Assembly: GCF_040361335.1 (NCBI RefSeq)
Contig: NZ_APNM01000015.1
Span: 21,399 to 85,398 of the forward strand
Length of the DNA: 64,000 nt
Source: APNM01 sp040361335
GTDB lineage: Bacteria; Pseudomonadota; Gammaproteobacteria; Nevskiales; Salinisphaeraceae
Direction: 5' to 3'
Under the pieces are notes generated by a model, which worked only from the letters and a program-made list of their open reading frames with translations, made no database searches and was not told the origin of the DNA. Every line of letters starts with the position of its first letter. The first letter of the stretch is position 1. Positions 52,233-58,616 of the stretch are shown in pieces. Position numbers and translations under genes: made by a program.

Positions 52233-53537
52233 TCAGTAACCCCAGGCGGCGAGCTCGCCCACGATCGACTTGAACAGCTCGATCCGGCTGAAGTGGAAGG
52301 CGCTGTTGTCCTCGCCGGCGCAGCTCACGCCGTCGATACCCGGTATCCGGGCACTGCTGGCGGCCATGTGGCTAAGGCCGGGATGCGGTTGCGCGGGGTC
52401 GTCGGTGGCACCGTCGTACCAGCGCGGGATCACGGGCGTGGCGCCGCCGGTGCCGTCCGGGCCGTAGGTGGTGAAGCGCTGGGACTCGACCGAGATGTTG
52501 CCGTCGTTGGGGCCTTCCCGTTCCTTCACCACCTCGTAGTAGAGCCGGCTCTCCTGATAGCAAGGGTGGTCGATGTCCCGGATCTCCGAGGTGAAGGTCT
52601 GGTAGAGCACGGGATGATCCGGGTCCTCCGGCAGGGGATAGCGCTCGTTGAAGCTGGGCGGGCAGGTCTCGCCGCGCCGCGGGTCGCATTCCATGTCGGT
52701 GGTGAACAGGGTGTAGTGGCGGCTCAGCGCCACCACCGACTCGCTCGCCCGGGTGATCAGGGCCTGGTTCTGGTAGAGCGAGTGGATGCCGAACGCCAGG
52801 TCCAGGGCGAGGGCGCGGCAGCCGGGCGTGACACAGGCCGCCAGCATCTCCAGGGCCCAGTCGGCCTGGGCCGTGCCCTTGTTGGCACCCGCCATCGAGG
52901 TCCAGCTCGCCACGTGCTTGTACATGAGCTCGCCGCTGAACTCGTTGCGGACCGCGGCCATCATGTAGCGGGAGTCCGGGCAGCCCTGGGAATGACAGAT
53001 GATGTTGAACCGGAGTCCGCGCCGGCACGCGGCCTCGTCGTCGAAGCCGTGGCGCCGGCGCAGCGTCGGATCGGCGCAGTATTCGATGGTGGCGAGATGG
53101 ATGCCGTCCACGATCTCCGGGTCCTCGCCACGGCACAGGATTTCGTCGATGGTGGCGCCGGCGCACTTCTTGTAGAGGATGCGACCGCGCCGTTCGTGGG
53201 AGGCGTAGGCCACCTTGTCCGGCTGGAAGATCGCCACGCCCTCGGCCTCCAGGGCGTTCTTGACGCCATAGGGGTTGAACTCGCCGGCGGTCTGTTGGCG
53301 ATCGCCCTGGAACGAGCCGTCCGCCGTCCGCGACCAGGCGTGCGAGAGCACGACCGGCCAGCGCGTGGGCAGGTGCCGGGCCTCGGCCGGGGCCGGGGCG
53401 GCGTAGTAGCGGCCGTCCGGACCGGCGCCGCCGGTCAGGCCCAGGTCCGCGGCCCGGCCGTCGGAGCCGCTGCCACCACCGCCGTCGCAGGCGGCGACCA
53501 GGACCGCGAAGGCGAGGGCGAGGGCGCGCCGGCTCAT
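52233..53537 (-). CDS. Lipase-like alpha/beta-hydrolase lipoprotein
   Basis: A 434-residue lipoprotein: signal MSRRALALAFAVLVAAC, lipobox Cys17, then a Gly/Ser-rich linker. WPVVLSHAWSRT (60-71) is like the oxyanion loop of secreted triacylglycerol lipases and CHSQGCPDSRYM holds the nucleophile elbow HSQG (Ser183). Many Cys suggest disulfides in the periplasm or outer surface. It overlaps the M28-like gene by ATGA, so the two are made together. Substrate unknown. Confidence 0.8.
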   Translation of the reverse strand: MSRRALALAFAVLVAACDGGGGSGSDGRAADLGLTGGAGPDGRYYAAPAPAEARHLPTRWPVVLSHAWSRTADGSFQGDRQQTAGEFNPYGVKNALEAEGVAIFQPDKVAYASHERRGRILYKKCAGATIDEILCRGEDPEIVDGIHLATIEYCADPTLRRRHGFDDEAACRRGLRFNIICHSQGCPDSRYMMAAVRNEFSGELMYKHVASWTSMAGANKGTAQADWALEMLAACVTPGCRALALDLAFGIHSLYQNQALITRASESVVALSRHYTLFTTDMECDPRRGETCPPSFNERYPLPEDPDHPVLYQTFTSEIRDIDHPCYQESRLYYEVVKEREGPNDGNISVESQRFTTYGPDGTGGATPVIPRWYDGATDDPAQPHPGLSHMAASSARIPGIDGVSCAGEDNSAFHFSRIELFKSIVGELAAWGY

Positions 53538-55144
53538 GGCGCCGAGGACTCGTCCGCCAGAGTGTCGTAGAGCGGGCTGCTCAGGGGCACGCCGATCAGC
53601 TCCGTCGGTGTCTCGTCGATCGCCTCGATCAGGCCGATGAACGCCTCGGTCATCGGCACCAGGTCCTCGCGGGCGACCTTGTCCAGGGTGTCGGCGATGT
53701 CGTAGAGATAGATCGGCCCGGAGATGAGGCTGGCCGTGGGTACACCGGCCGCGCAGATGAAGCCCGCGTCGGTCGGCATGGCGCCGATGGGGCAGAGCAG
53801 ATGGCCGTTTAGCACCGCGGTGCGCTCCAGGTCGTGCTCGACGATCTCGTTGATCAGGGTCGCCTTGAGCGTCGGGCCGAGGTTCTCGATCACGCCCCGG
53901 ATTTCCGCCTGGTCGTTGACCACCAGTTCGCCGTCGTCGCCGATCTCGGCCTGCTTGCCGATGTGCTCCAGCGTGACGTTGGCGACGATGTTGTACGGCG
54001 ATCCCTCGCCGTGGACGTATTTCTCCACGAACGCCTGGTGCTGCTGGTAGCCGGTGAAGTGGCTGTCGAAGGTCGCGAACATCATCGTCTTCTCGCGTGT
54101 CTCCGGCGGCTGCGAGGCGAAGTACTGCGCCTGCGCCAGCACCGCGGCGGTGCCGCTGCCGTCCTCGACCGCGCCGTAGAACACGGAATCGTGATGCGAC
54201 TGCACCATGATGGTGTCGTTGCTCTGGCCGGGCAGGAAGCCGACCACGGTGCGCGCCTCGGCCTCCTCGCGGTGACCGCGCATGTGCAGGGTCGCGGTGG
54301 GCGGCTCGTCCGAGGCGTCCATCATCTCCCGCATACGCTCGCCCGTGGCCGGGCTCACCCAGAAGCCGGGGATATCCACCTCGGTGCGGCGGTAGAACTC
54401 GTTGCGGTAGCGGTTGGACTCGAAGTAATCGGCGAGCACGCCGACGAAGCCGACCGCGCCCGCGTCCATGGCGGCCTGCGCCGCGTCCTCGTAACTGGTG
54501 ATGTAGGGATTGCCGACGAAGAAGGAGGGTTCGACGATGGTCAGGCCCGGGTCCCAGAGGAACTCCATCAGCGCCGCGAAGCCCACCGGCGGCAGCAGGA
54601 ACTTGAGGTCGAACAGCACGATCTTGCCCTCGACGTCCTGGAATGCCATCTCGGCGGCCGTGCCCAGGCCGACGTCCACGATCTCGGCGGTCAATCCCTC
54701 GGGCGGCGTGGCGAACTCGGAGGGCTCGCCGGGGGTGACGAAGGTGTGCGCCACCGGGTAGCTGTCGATGGGTTCGCCGTTCAGGCGCAGGTCCCAGTCG
54801 TCGACCTGCCAGTTCCAGGACGTGGCGGTCTCGTAGTGCACGTCCTCCAGGCCCAGTTTCTCGAACTGGCACTTCACGTAGGCCGCGGCCATGCGGCCCT
54901 CGCGCGTGCCGGTGCGGCGGAAGCCGATATCGACCAGGTTCTCGATCCAGCCGAAGATCCGGTCCTCGCCGGGGATGCCCTCGGCCTCCGGGCCGTCGGC
55001 GTCGGGCGGGCAATCCAGCACGATCCGCAGGGCGTCGTCGTCGGTATCCCCGCCGCTGCCGCCGCCGTTGCAGGAGGCCGTCACGACGACCAGGAACGGC
55101 AGACACAGGCCCGCCACGAAAATGCGCAAACGCGATCGGAACAC
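53534..55144 (-). CDS. M28-like peptidase lipoprotein with degenerate metal site
   Basis: A 536-residue lipoprotein (lipobox VTASC, Cys25). A PA-domain insert lies at about 130-280, followed by an M28 core. The first metal residues are kept (HxD in QSHHDSV, Asp in EDGSGTA), but the general-base/ligand pair EE is DS in FATFDSHFTGYQ, the next Asp is Glu (TLEHIG), and the final His is replaced in YDIADTLDK. It is thus probably inactive as a classic aminopeptidase or uses another metal arrangement. It is first gene of a coupled pair with the lipase-like gene and diverges from the split AraC regulator. Confidence 0.83.
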   Translation of the reverse strand: MFRSRLRIFVAGLCLPFLVVVTASCNGGGSGGDTDDDALRIVLDCPPDADGPEAEGIPGEDRIFGWIENLVDIGFRRTGTREGRMAAAYVKCQFEKLGLEDVHYETATSWNWQVDDWDLRLNGEPIDSYPVAHTFVTPGEPSEFATPPEGLTAEIVDVGLGTAAEMAFQDVEGKIVLFDLKFLLPPVGFAALMEFLWDPGLTIVEPSFFVGNPYITSYEDAAQAAMDAGAVGFVGVLADYFESNRYRNEFYRRTEVDIPGFWVSPATGERMREMMDASDEPPTATLHMRGHREEAEARTVVGFLPGQSNDTIMVQSHHDSVFYGAVEDGSGTAAVLAQAQYFASQPPETREKTMMFATFDSHFTGYQQHQAFVEKYVHGEGSPYNIVANVTLEHIGKQAEIGDDGELVVNDQAEIRGVIENLGPTLKATLINEIVEHDLERTAVLNGHLLCPIGAMPTDAGFICAAGVPTASLISGPIYLYDIADTLDKVAREDLVPMTEAFIGLIEAIDETPTELIGVPLSSPLYDTLADESSAP

Positions 55145-55269
55145 GATTTTCCCCTCCCACGGTAGGACGTTGTGGCCGTCCCTTCGTTGTCTTGGTTTAT
55201 ATCCGTGGCGCCGGCTGGCGACGCCATCCTCAAGCTTGTGGGATGTTAGGTCAGACCCCTATGCTGCGG

Positions 55270-55303
55270 CTTGTACGAAACGCCGGTCTTCTTGTACGAG
55301 ACG
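55270..55303 (+). promoter_or_regulatory. Direct repeat, AraC-type operator candidate
   Basis: CTTGTACGAAACG (55270-55282) and CTTGTACGAGACG (55291-55303) differ at one base and start 21 bp apart, two helical turns, the spacing of AraC-family half-sites. They are 22 bp before the regulator ATG and about 126 bp before the M28-like start. Autorepression and/or control of the divergent operon is expected. Confidence 0.6.
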
Positions 55304-55324
55304 ACGGACATAACGACAACGAAT

Positions 55325-55714
55325 ATGACCGATCCCCGCGAAAGAGAGGATCTGCCTCACCCGGCGCCGGCGGGCGTCACCATCTATTACTGGCCGTGCA
55401 GCCTGGTGCTGCTGGCCCGGTCCCTGATCCTGGACCGGCCCACGGGGCCGCTGTCCGCGACCCTGCGTATCGCCTGCGGCGAGCCGTACACCATCGAGGT
55501 GGAAGGCCGGACGCTGCGCACGCGCGCCTCACTGGTCGCGCCCAAGGCCGAGCGCAAGCGGGTGATCGCCCAGAACAGCGACATCGCGCTGTTCTACCTA
55601 CCGGTGGACATGCCCGAATACGCCGGCCTGAAATCGGTGCTCGGCGACCAGCCGGTGTTGGACCTGCCGATCGCCGACTTCGAGCCGTACTCCCCACGAT
55701 TCGCCGGGCCATGA
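55325..55714 (+). CDS. N-terminal half of a split AraC-type regulator
   Basis: A 129-residue protein whose body (GVTIYYWPCSLVLLARSLILDRP, then TIEVEGRTLRTRASLVAPKA and SDIALFYLPVDMPEYAGL) looks like the cupin-type sensing domain of AraC-family regulators. The stop TGA overlaps the next ATG (ATGA), and the next frame encodes the matching HTH half. Start ATG 55325; an ATG at 55275 would lie over the direct repeat. Either a true two-gene version or a frameshifted single gene. Confidence 0.65.
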   Translation: MTDPREREDLPHPAPAGVTIYYWPCSLVLLARSLILDRPTGPLSATLRIACGEPYTIEVEGRTLRTRASLVAPKAERKRVIAQNSDIALFYLPVDMPEYAGLKSVLGDQPVLDLPIADFEPYSPRFAGP

Positions 55715-56142
55715 CCGAGACCCTGCCGCCGGCCGAGATCCGGGCCCTGGCGGACCGCATGGTGGAGACCGTCACCGGCCGCAACATGCCCGGGGTCGAG
55801 CCGGTCGATCCGCGGGTGACCGCGGCCTGCCGGGTCCTGGACGAACTGCCGCTGAGCGAGGTCACCGTGGACACCGTCGCCGGCCAGGTGCATCTCTCGC
55901 CCTCGCGGCTGCGCGAGCTGTTCAAGCGCCAGACCGGTTTCACCCTGGGTGAGTACGCCCGCTGGCGGGCGGTGTGGCGGGCCGCGCTCTACTGGAAGCG
56001 CGGCCTCACCCTGACCGACGTGGCCGTGCGCGCCGGTTTCCACGACCTGGCGCACGCGGACCGGGCCTTCAACGAGGTCTTCGGCATGAACCCGTCCACC
56101 GCCATCGATCCGCGCTACGTCACCCTGATCAACTGCGAATGA
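55711..56142 (+). CDS. C-terminal (HTH) half of a split AraC-type regulator
   Basis: A 143-residue protein ending in the two AraC helix-turn-helix units: VDTVAGQVHLSPSRLRELFKRQTGFTLGEYARWRAVWRAALY and LTLTDVAVRAGFHDLAHADRAFNEVFGMNPS. The N-terminal 45 residues would be the linker from a sensing domain, which is encoded in the preceding overlapping frame. The likely targets are the 21-bp-phased repeats upstream. Stand-alone AraC DNA-binding proteins exist (SoxS, MarA), so it could work alone. Confidence 0.8.
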   Translation: MTETLPPAEIRALADRMVETVTGRNMPGVEPVDPRVTAACRVLDELPLSEVTVDTVAGQVHLSPSRLRELFKRQTGFTLGEYARWRAVWRAALYWKRGLTLTDVAVRAGFHDLAHADRAFNEVFGMNPSTAIDPRYVTLINCE

Positions 56143-56296
56143 GCGTGTGACGCGAGGCAGGGCGGCGACGGACGCCGACACCACCGGCGGCATTCGCGTC
56201 ATCCGCCATCAGTGTGCCGGCCAGGCGCTCCCGGGACGGCCATAACCGTCCCCGAGGGCGTTACACTGCCGGGCAGTCAGGACAAGGGGAGGGCGC

Positions 56297-56998
56297 GTGG
56301 CCGACAAACCGGAATCGATACAGGACCTGTTCGGGGCGAGCGCCCTGTTCAACGGCGTGGCCGAGCGCACCGTGCGGGACATGCTGCCGCACGCCCGCCG
56401 CCTGCACGCCGATCCCGGCCAGCTCATCGTGATCGCGGGCCAGAAGGACGATCACCTGTACCTGGTCGGGGAGGGCACCGTGCGGCTCGCCTTCGTCAGC
56501 CCCAAGGGCCAGGAGAAGACCGTCGCCCGCCTCAACCGCATGAAGAGCTTCGGGCTCGCCGAGCTGTTCTCCGGAAGGCCGTTCCGCTACAACGTCGAGG
56601 CCGTGGACAAGACCGACATCGTGTCCATCCCGGGCCGCATCGTGCGCAACGCCAGCGCCCGCGACGACGCCCTGCAGCACAACCTCCTGCTGCACATGAG
56701 CCGCCACTTCGACGCGCTCGCCCAGGACATCGAATACACCATCCGCTACGACGCCCTCCAGCGCGTCGTCAGCTACCTGCTAGGCACCGCCGGCGCCGAT
56801 CCCGAGCCGGGCAAACGGCTCACACTGCCGATGCGCAAGAACATCGTGGCCTCGCGCCTGGGTCTGACCCCGGAAACCTTCTCCCGCAGCCTCATGAACC
56901 TCACCGACCGCGGCCTGATCCGGGTCGAGGGGCGGCAGATCACGCTGGAGAATATTGATAGCCTGCAGGAATTGCTGGAGGCGGCGATTTTCGATTGA
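56297..56998 (+). CDS. Crp/Fnr-family transcriptional regulator
   Basis: A 233-residue regulator with an N-terminal cyclic-nucleotide-binding-type barrel (DPGQLIVIAGQKDDHLYLVGEGTVRL, then GLAELFSGRPFRYNVEAVDKTDI) and a C-terminal winged HTH (KNIVASRLGLTPETFSRSLMNLTDRGLIRVEGRQITLEN). It lacks the Fnr N-terminal cysteines and the full cAMP-contact set, so the signal is unknown; it resembles nitric-oxide/redox Dnr types. GTG start with GGGGAGGG upstream; a -10-like TACACT lies at about 56263-56268. Confidence 0.88.
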   Translation: MADKPESIQDLFGASALFNGVAERTVRDMLPHARRLHADPGQLIVIAGQKDDHLYLVGEGTVRLAFVSPKGQEKTVARLNRMKSFGLAELFSGRPFRYNVEAVDKTDIVSIPGRIVRNASARDDALQHNLLLHMSRHFDALAQDIEYTIRYDALQRVVSYLLGTAGADPEPGKRLTLPMRKNIVASRLGLTPETFSRSLMNLTDRGLIRVEGRQITLENIDSLQELLEAAIFD

Positions 56999-57020
56999 GG
57001 TGGACGCAGAACAAACGAGG

Positions 57021-57269
57021 CTAACGATAACTGCCTCTATCCCTTAGTAATTTCGCTTTCGCGATATCGACGCTACCGTGGTATTTCACCAGGCGGTCGT
57101 ATTTCGCGGCGTCTCCCATCAGCAGGTTCATCAGGTCGGGATCGCGTTTTCGCTGGCGGCGTCGGCGTGAAGGCGTGATTTTGTTCCGTGCAAACAACCA
57201 ATAGGCGGCGACGGGGCACACGATAAGCAAAAGCCACAGAATAAGCGGGACGTTGGAGAGTGCTTCCAT
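57021..57269 (-). CDS. Small single-pass membrane protein, 82 aa
   Basis: MEALSNVPLILWLLLIVCPVAAYWLFARN forms one transmembrane helix, followed by a strongly basic patch (SRRRRQRKRD) and a helical tail (AAKYDRLVKYHGSVDIAKAKLL). GGAGGATCC precedes the ATG. I do not recognise a family. It is the first gene in the lower-GC part of the window (32 G/C of 60 in 57181-57240) and converges with the Crp/Fnr gene over 22 bp. Confidence 0.72.
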   Translation of the reverse strand: MEALSNVPLILWLLLIVCPVAAYWLFARNKITPSRRRRQRKRDPDLMNLLMGDAAKYDRLVKYHGSVDIAKAKLLRDRGSYR

Positions 57270-57361
57270 GCTGGATCCTCCGTTGCAGAGTCCCAATCAT
57301 ACAAGGATCACTTTTAGGCTTGTTCGATATACTTGCCCTGGATTTTCTTCCGGGTTCAGGG

Positions 57362-57688
57362 ATGAACAAGCCCGACTATCTGGCGTGGTTTCTGGTGATC
57401 GCGGCCGCGGTATGCACCGGGAATTTGGCGTCTAATTCCATCTCGTACATGGCAGTGAATCAGTGGGCTGCGTACCAGTTGCGCCAATTCCAAGTGCAAA
57501 TGGAAGAGCGATCACAACGTCAGGCAGTCAAGGCTCGCGAACAGCGTGCAGGATCACCGCGTGGACAAGAACTGCTGCGCCGCTGCCGGGAATGGCGTCG
57601 CAACTACACGATGACGCCGAGCCAGACCACAGCCGCGAAGCGTGATCAGGCGTGTGAGGATTACCACAAGTACGTGTGGGGAAGATAA
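57362..57688 (+). CDS. Small membrane-anchored protein, 108 aa
   Basis: An N-terminal hydrophobic segment (YLAWFLVIAAAVCTGNLAS) is followed by a long polar, Gln/Arg-rich coiled-coil-like region and a C-terminal part with two Cys (RRCREWR and DQACEDYH). No family recognised. ATG 57362 with AGGG just upstream. Divergent from the 82-residue protein and convergent with the 30-residue one. Confidence 0.6.
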   Translation: MNKPDYLAWFLVIAAAVCTGNLASNSISYMAVNQWAAYQLRQFQVQMEERSQRQAVKAREQRAGSPRGQELLRRCREWRRNYTMTPSQTTAAKRDQACEDYHKYVWGR

Positions 57689-57716
57689 AAAGGGCCCTGA
57701 TCGAAGCCTTTAGGGC
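57687..57716 (-). terminator. Rho-independent terminator for small minus-strand operon
   Basis: Plus-strand GCCCTGA (57694-57700) pairs with TTTAGGGC (57709-57716, one G-T pair). On the minus strand the stem is followed by CCTTTTTATC. It starts 2 bp beyond the stop of the 30-residue gene and overlaps the end of the opposing 108-residue gene. Confidence 0.65.
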
Positions 57717-57717
57717 G

Positions 57718-57810
57718 CTATTTCTTGTGGCGTCGTCCGGCGCTGGCGGCCACGATCATCAGGGCGATCAGGGCAACGCCAACGCCCAGGTAAGCGAGTT
57801 CGATCATCAT
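57718..57810 (-). CDS. Very small membrane peptide, 30 aa
   Basis: The sequence starts MMIELAYLGVGVALIALMIV and ends with a basic tail (GRRHKK). It is one transmembrane helix with a positive C-terminus. GAGGAGG lies about 9 bp before the ATG, and the ATG overlaps the stop of the 81-residue gene (ATGA), so it is very likely translated. A terminator follows. No known family; resembles tiny regulatory membrane peptides or holin-like anchors in form only. Confidence 0.62.
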   Translation of the reverse strand: MMIELAYLGVGVALIALMIVAASAGRRHKK

Positions 57811-58052
57811 CGCTGGTCCTCCTCTGATTTCGGCCAGCCTAAGACCCATATTATGACACCGGTCCCAATCAGGCCAGTAGCAGCCATGAAGGCCGCCAGG
57901 TCCTGGGTCTTATCCGTGATCTGGGTCAGGATCATATGGGAGATGCTGCCAAGGGCGCCGGCCTGGATCAGCGCGACGCCGATGCGACGAATATCCTCGT
58001 GAACGGCCCGATAGTCTCGGGATTGGTGCCATTCCCTTAGCTTATTCAGCAT
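57807..58052 (-). CDS. Small two-helix membrane protein, 81 aa
   Basis: MLNKLREWHQSRDYRAVHED is a soluble start; two hydrophobic helices follow (IGVALIQAGALGSISHMIL and AAFMAATGLIGTGVIIWVLGW) with a charged tail (PKSEEDQR). AAGGAG is ideally placed before the ATG. It is coupled by ATGA to the 30-residue peptide. No family recognised. Its upstream region is cut by the proposed transposon left end 110 bp away. Confidence 0.68.
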   Translation of the reverse strand: MLNKLREWHQSRDYRAVHEDIRRIGVALIQAGALGSISHMILTQITDKTQDLAAFMAATGLIGTGVIIWVLGWPKSEEDQR

Positions 58053-58055
58053 TGC

Positions 58056-58162
58056 TCACTCCTTGAGATGCAGCGTCATTTCGTGAATGCAGTATTTGAT
58101 TTCATTAAAGAGGGTGTTTCCGGTCAATTCTCGGGTGTGCAGGCAACCTCCGTGGCGACAAA
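58056..58162 (-). pseudogene. Possible 3' remnant of an interrupted gene
   Basis: On the minus strand a frame runs out of the proposed transposon end and continues 35 codons (CRHGGCLHTRELTGN, then EIKYCIHEMTLHLKE) to a TGA that lies in the ribosome-binding region of the 81-residue gene, the usual operon arrangement. The frame is open only a further 12 codons into the transposon end. It may be the tail of a gene broken by the insertion. Weak evidence. Confidence 0.3.
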
Positions 58163-58327
58163 TGTGGACGACCAAGTTAAGTCTTTCACATCTAGTTCTG
58201 AAAAACAGTCACTTAGCGGATACCAGGTTACTATTTCGCCAATTTATTATTTTACAAAGCGACCTATTAAACTGGTTCCAACTTAGATATTTTAAATGTT
58301 GTCTAAATCCAGCTTAGGTATTTTACA
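58163..58327 (+). repeat. Candidate transposon left end with four TnsB-type sites
   Basis: The terminus TGTGGACG resembles the Tn7 end TGTGGGCG. Four degenerate direct repeats follow at 58172-58190, 58223-58241, 58278-58296 and 58309-58327; consensus CCARSTTARRTATTTYRCA, with nine of 19 positions invariant and sites three and four agreeing at 16 of 19. Orientation and scatter over about 150 bp resemble the Tn7 left end. Confidence 0.62.
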
Positions 58328-58616
58328 AGTTATTTTTTGCCAAATTGGGCTGACTAGCATCTTTCCATCTACCTTCACCGAGATGTTTGTAGTCGTTCGT
58401 TCGGTATTACTAGCTAAAGGAGGCATCGTCTTAGCTTGACAGCCTCATACCCGACGCTAGCCTGATTCGGACGTCTCGTGTATGTCCGCCAAGTCAAAAC
58501 GATCGACAGCACCCAGGAGCTGGAAGTGGCGGGGATAGATAAAACAAGTTATCCGGAGAGTTCTGAAGCTGGTCATAACCATGATGGCTAATGACCTGGA
58601 CCACTGTGCTTCTAAT
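58328..58616. other. Non-coding stretch between transposon end and tniQ
   Basis: 289 bp of mixed composition after the last end repeat. A 37-codon open frame (GTG 58478 to TAA 58591) has no ribosome-binding site and I do not call it. I see no tRNA, CRISPR repeat or guide-like structure here. Confidence 0.5.

Noticed and set aside
58068..58286. 72-codon plus-strand frame across the proposed transposon end
   Set aside because: It crosses the terminus and two to three of the end sites, has no family match, and starts inside the upstream region of the divergent 81-residue gene.
58172..58327. CRISPR-like array
   Set aside because: The four 19-bp repeats are degenerate and unevenly spaced (starts 51, 55 and 31 bp apart), with no cas gene; they fit transposon end sites better.
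58478..58591. 37-codon plus-strand frame between the end repeats and tniQ
   Set aside because: GTG start without ribosome-binding site, no recognisable protein, and no neighbour to couple with.
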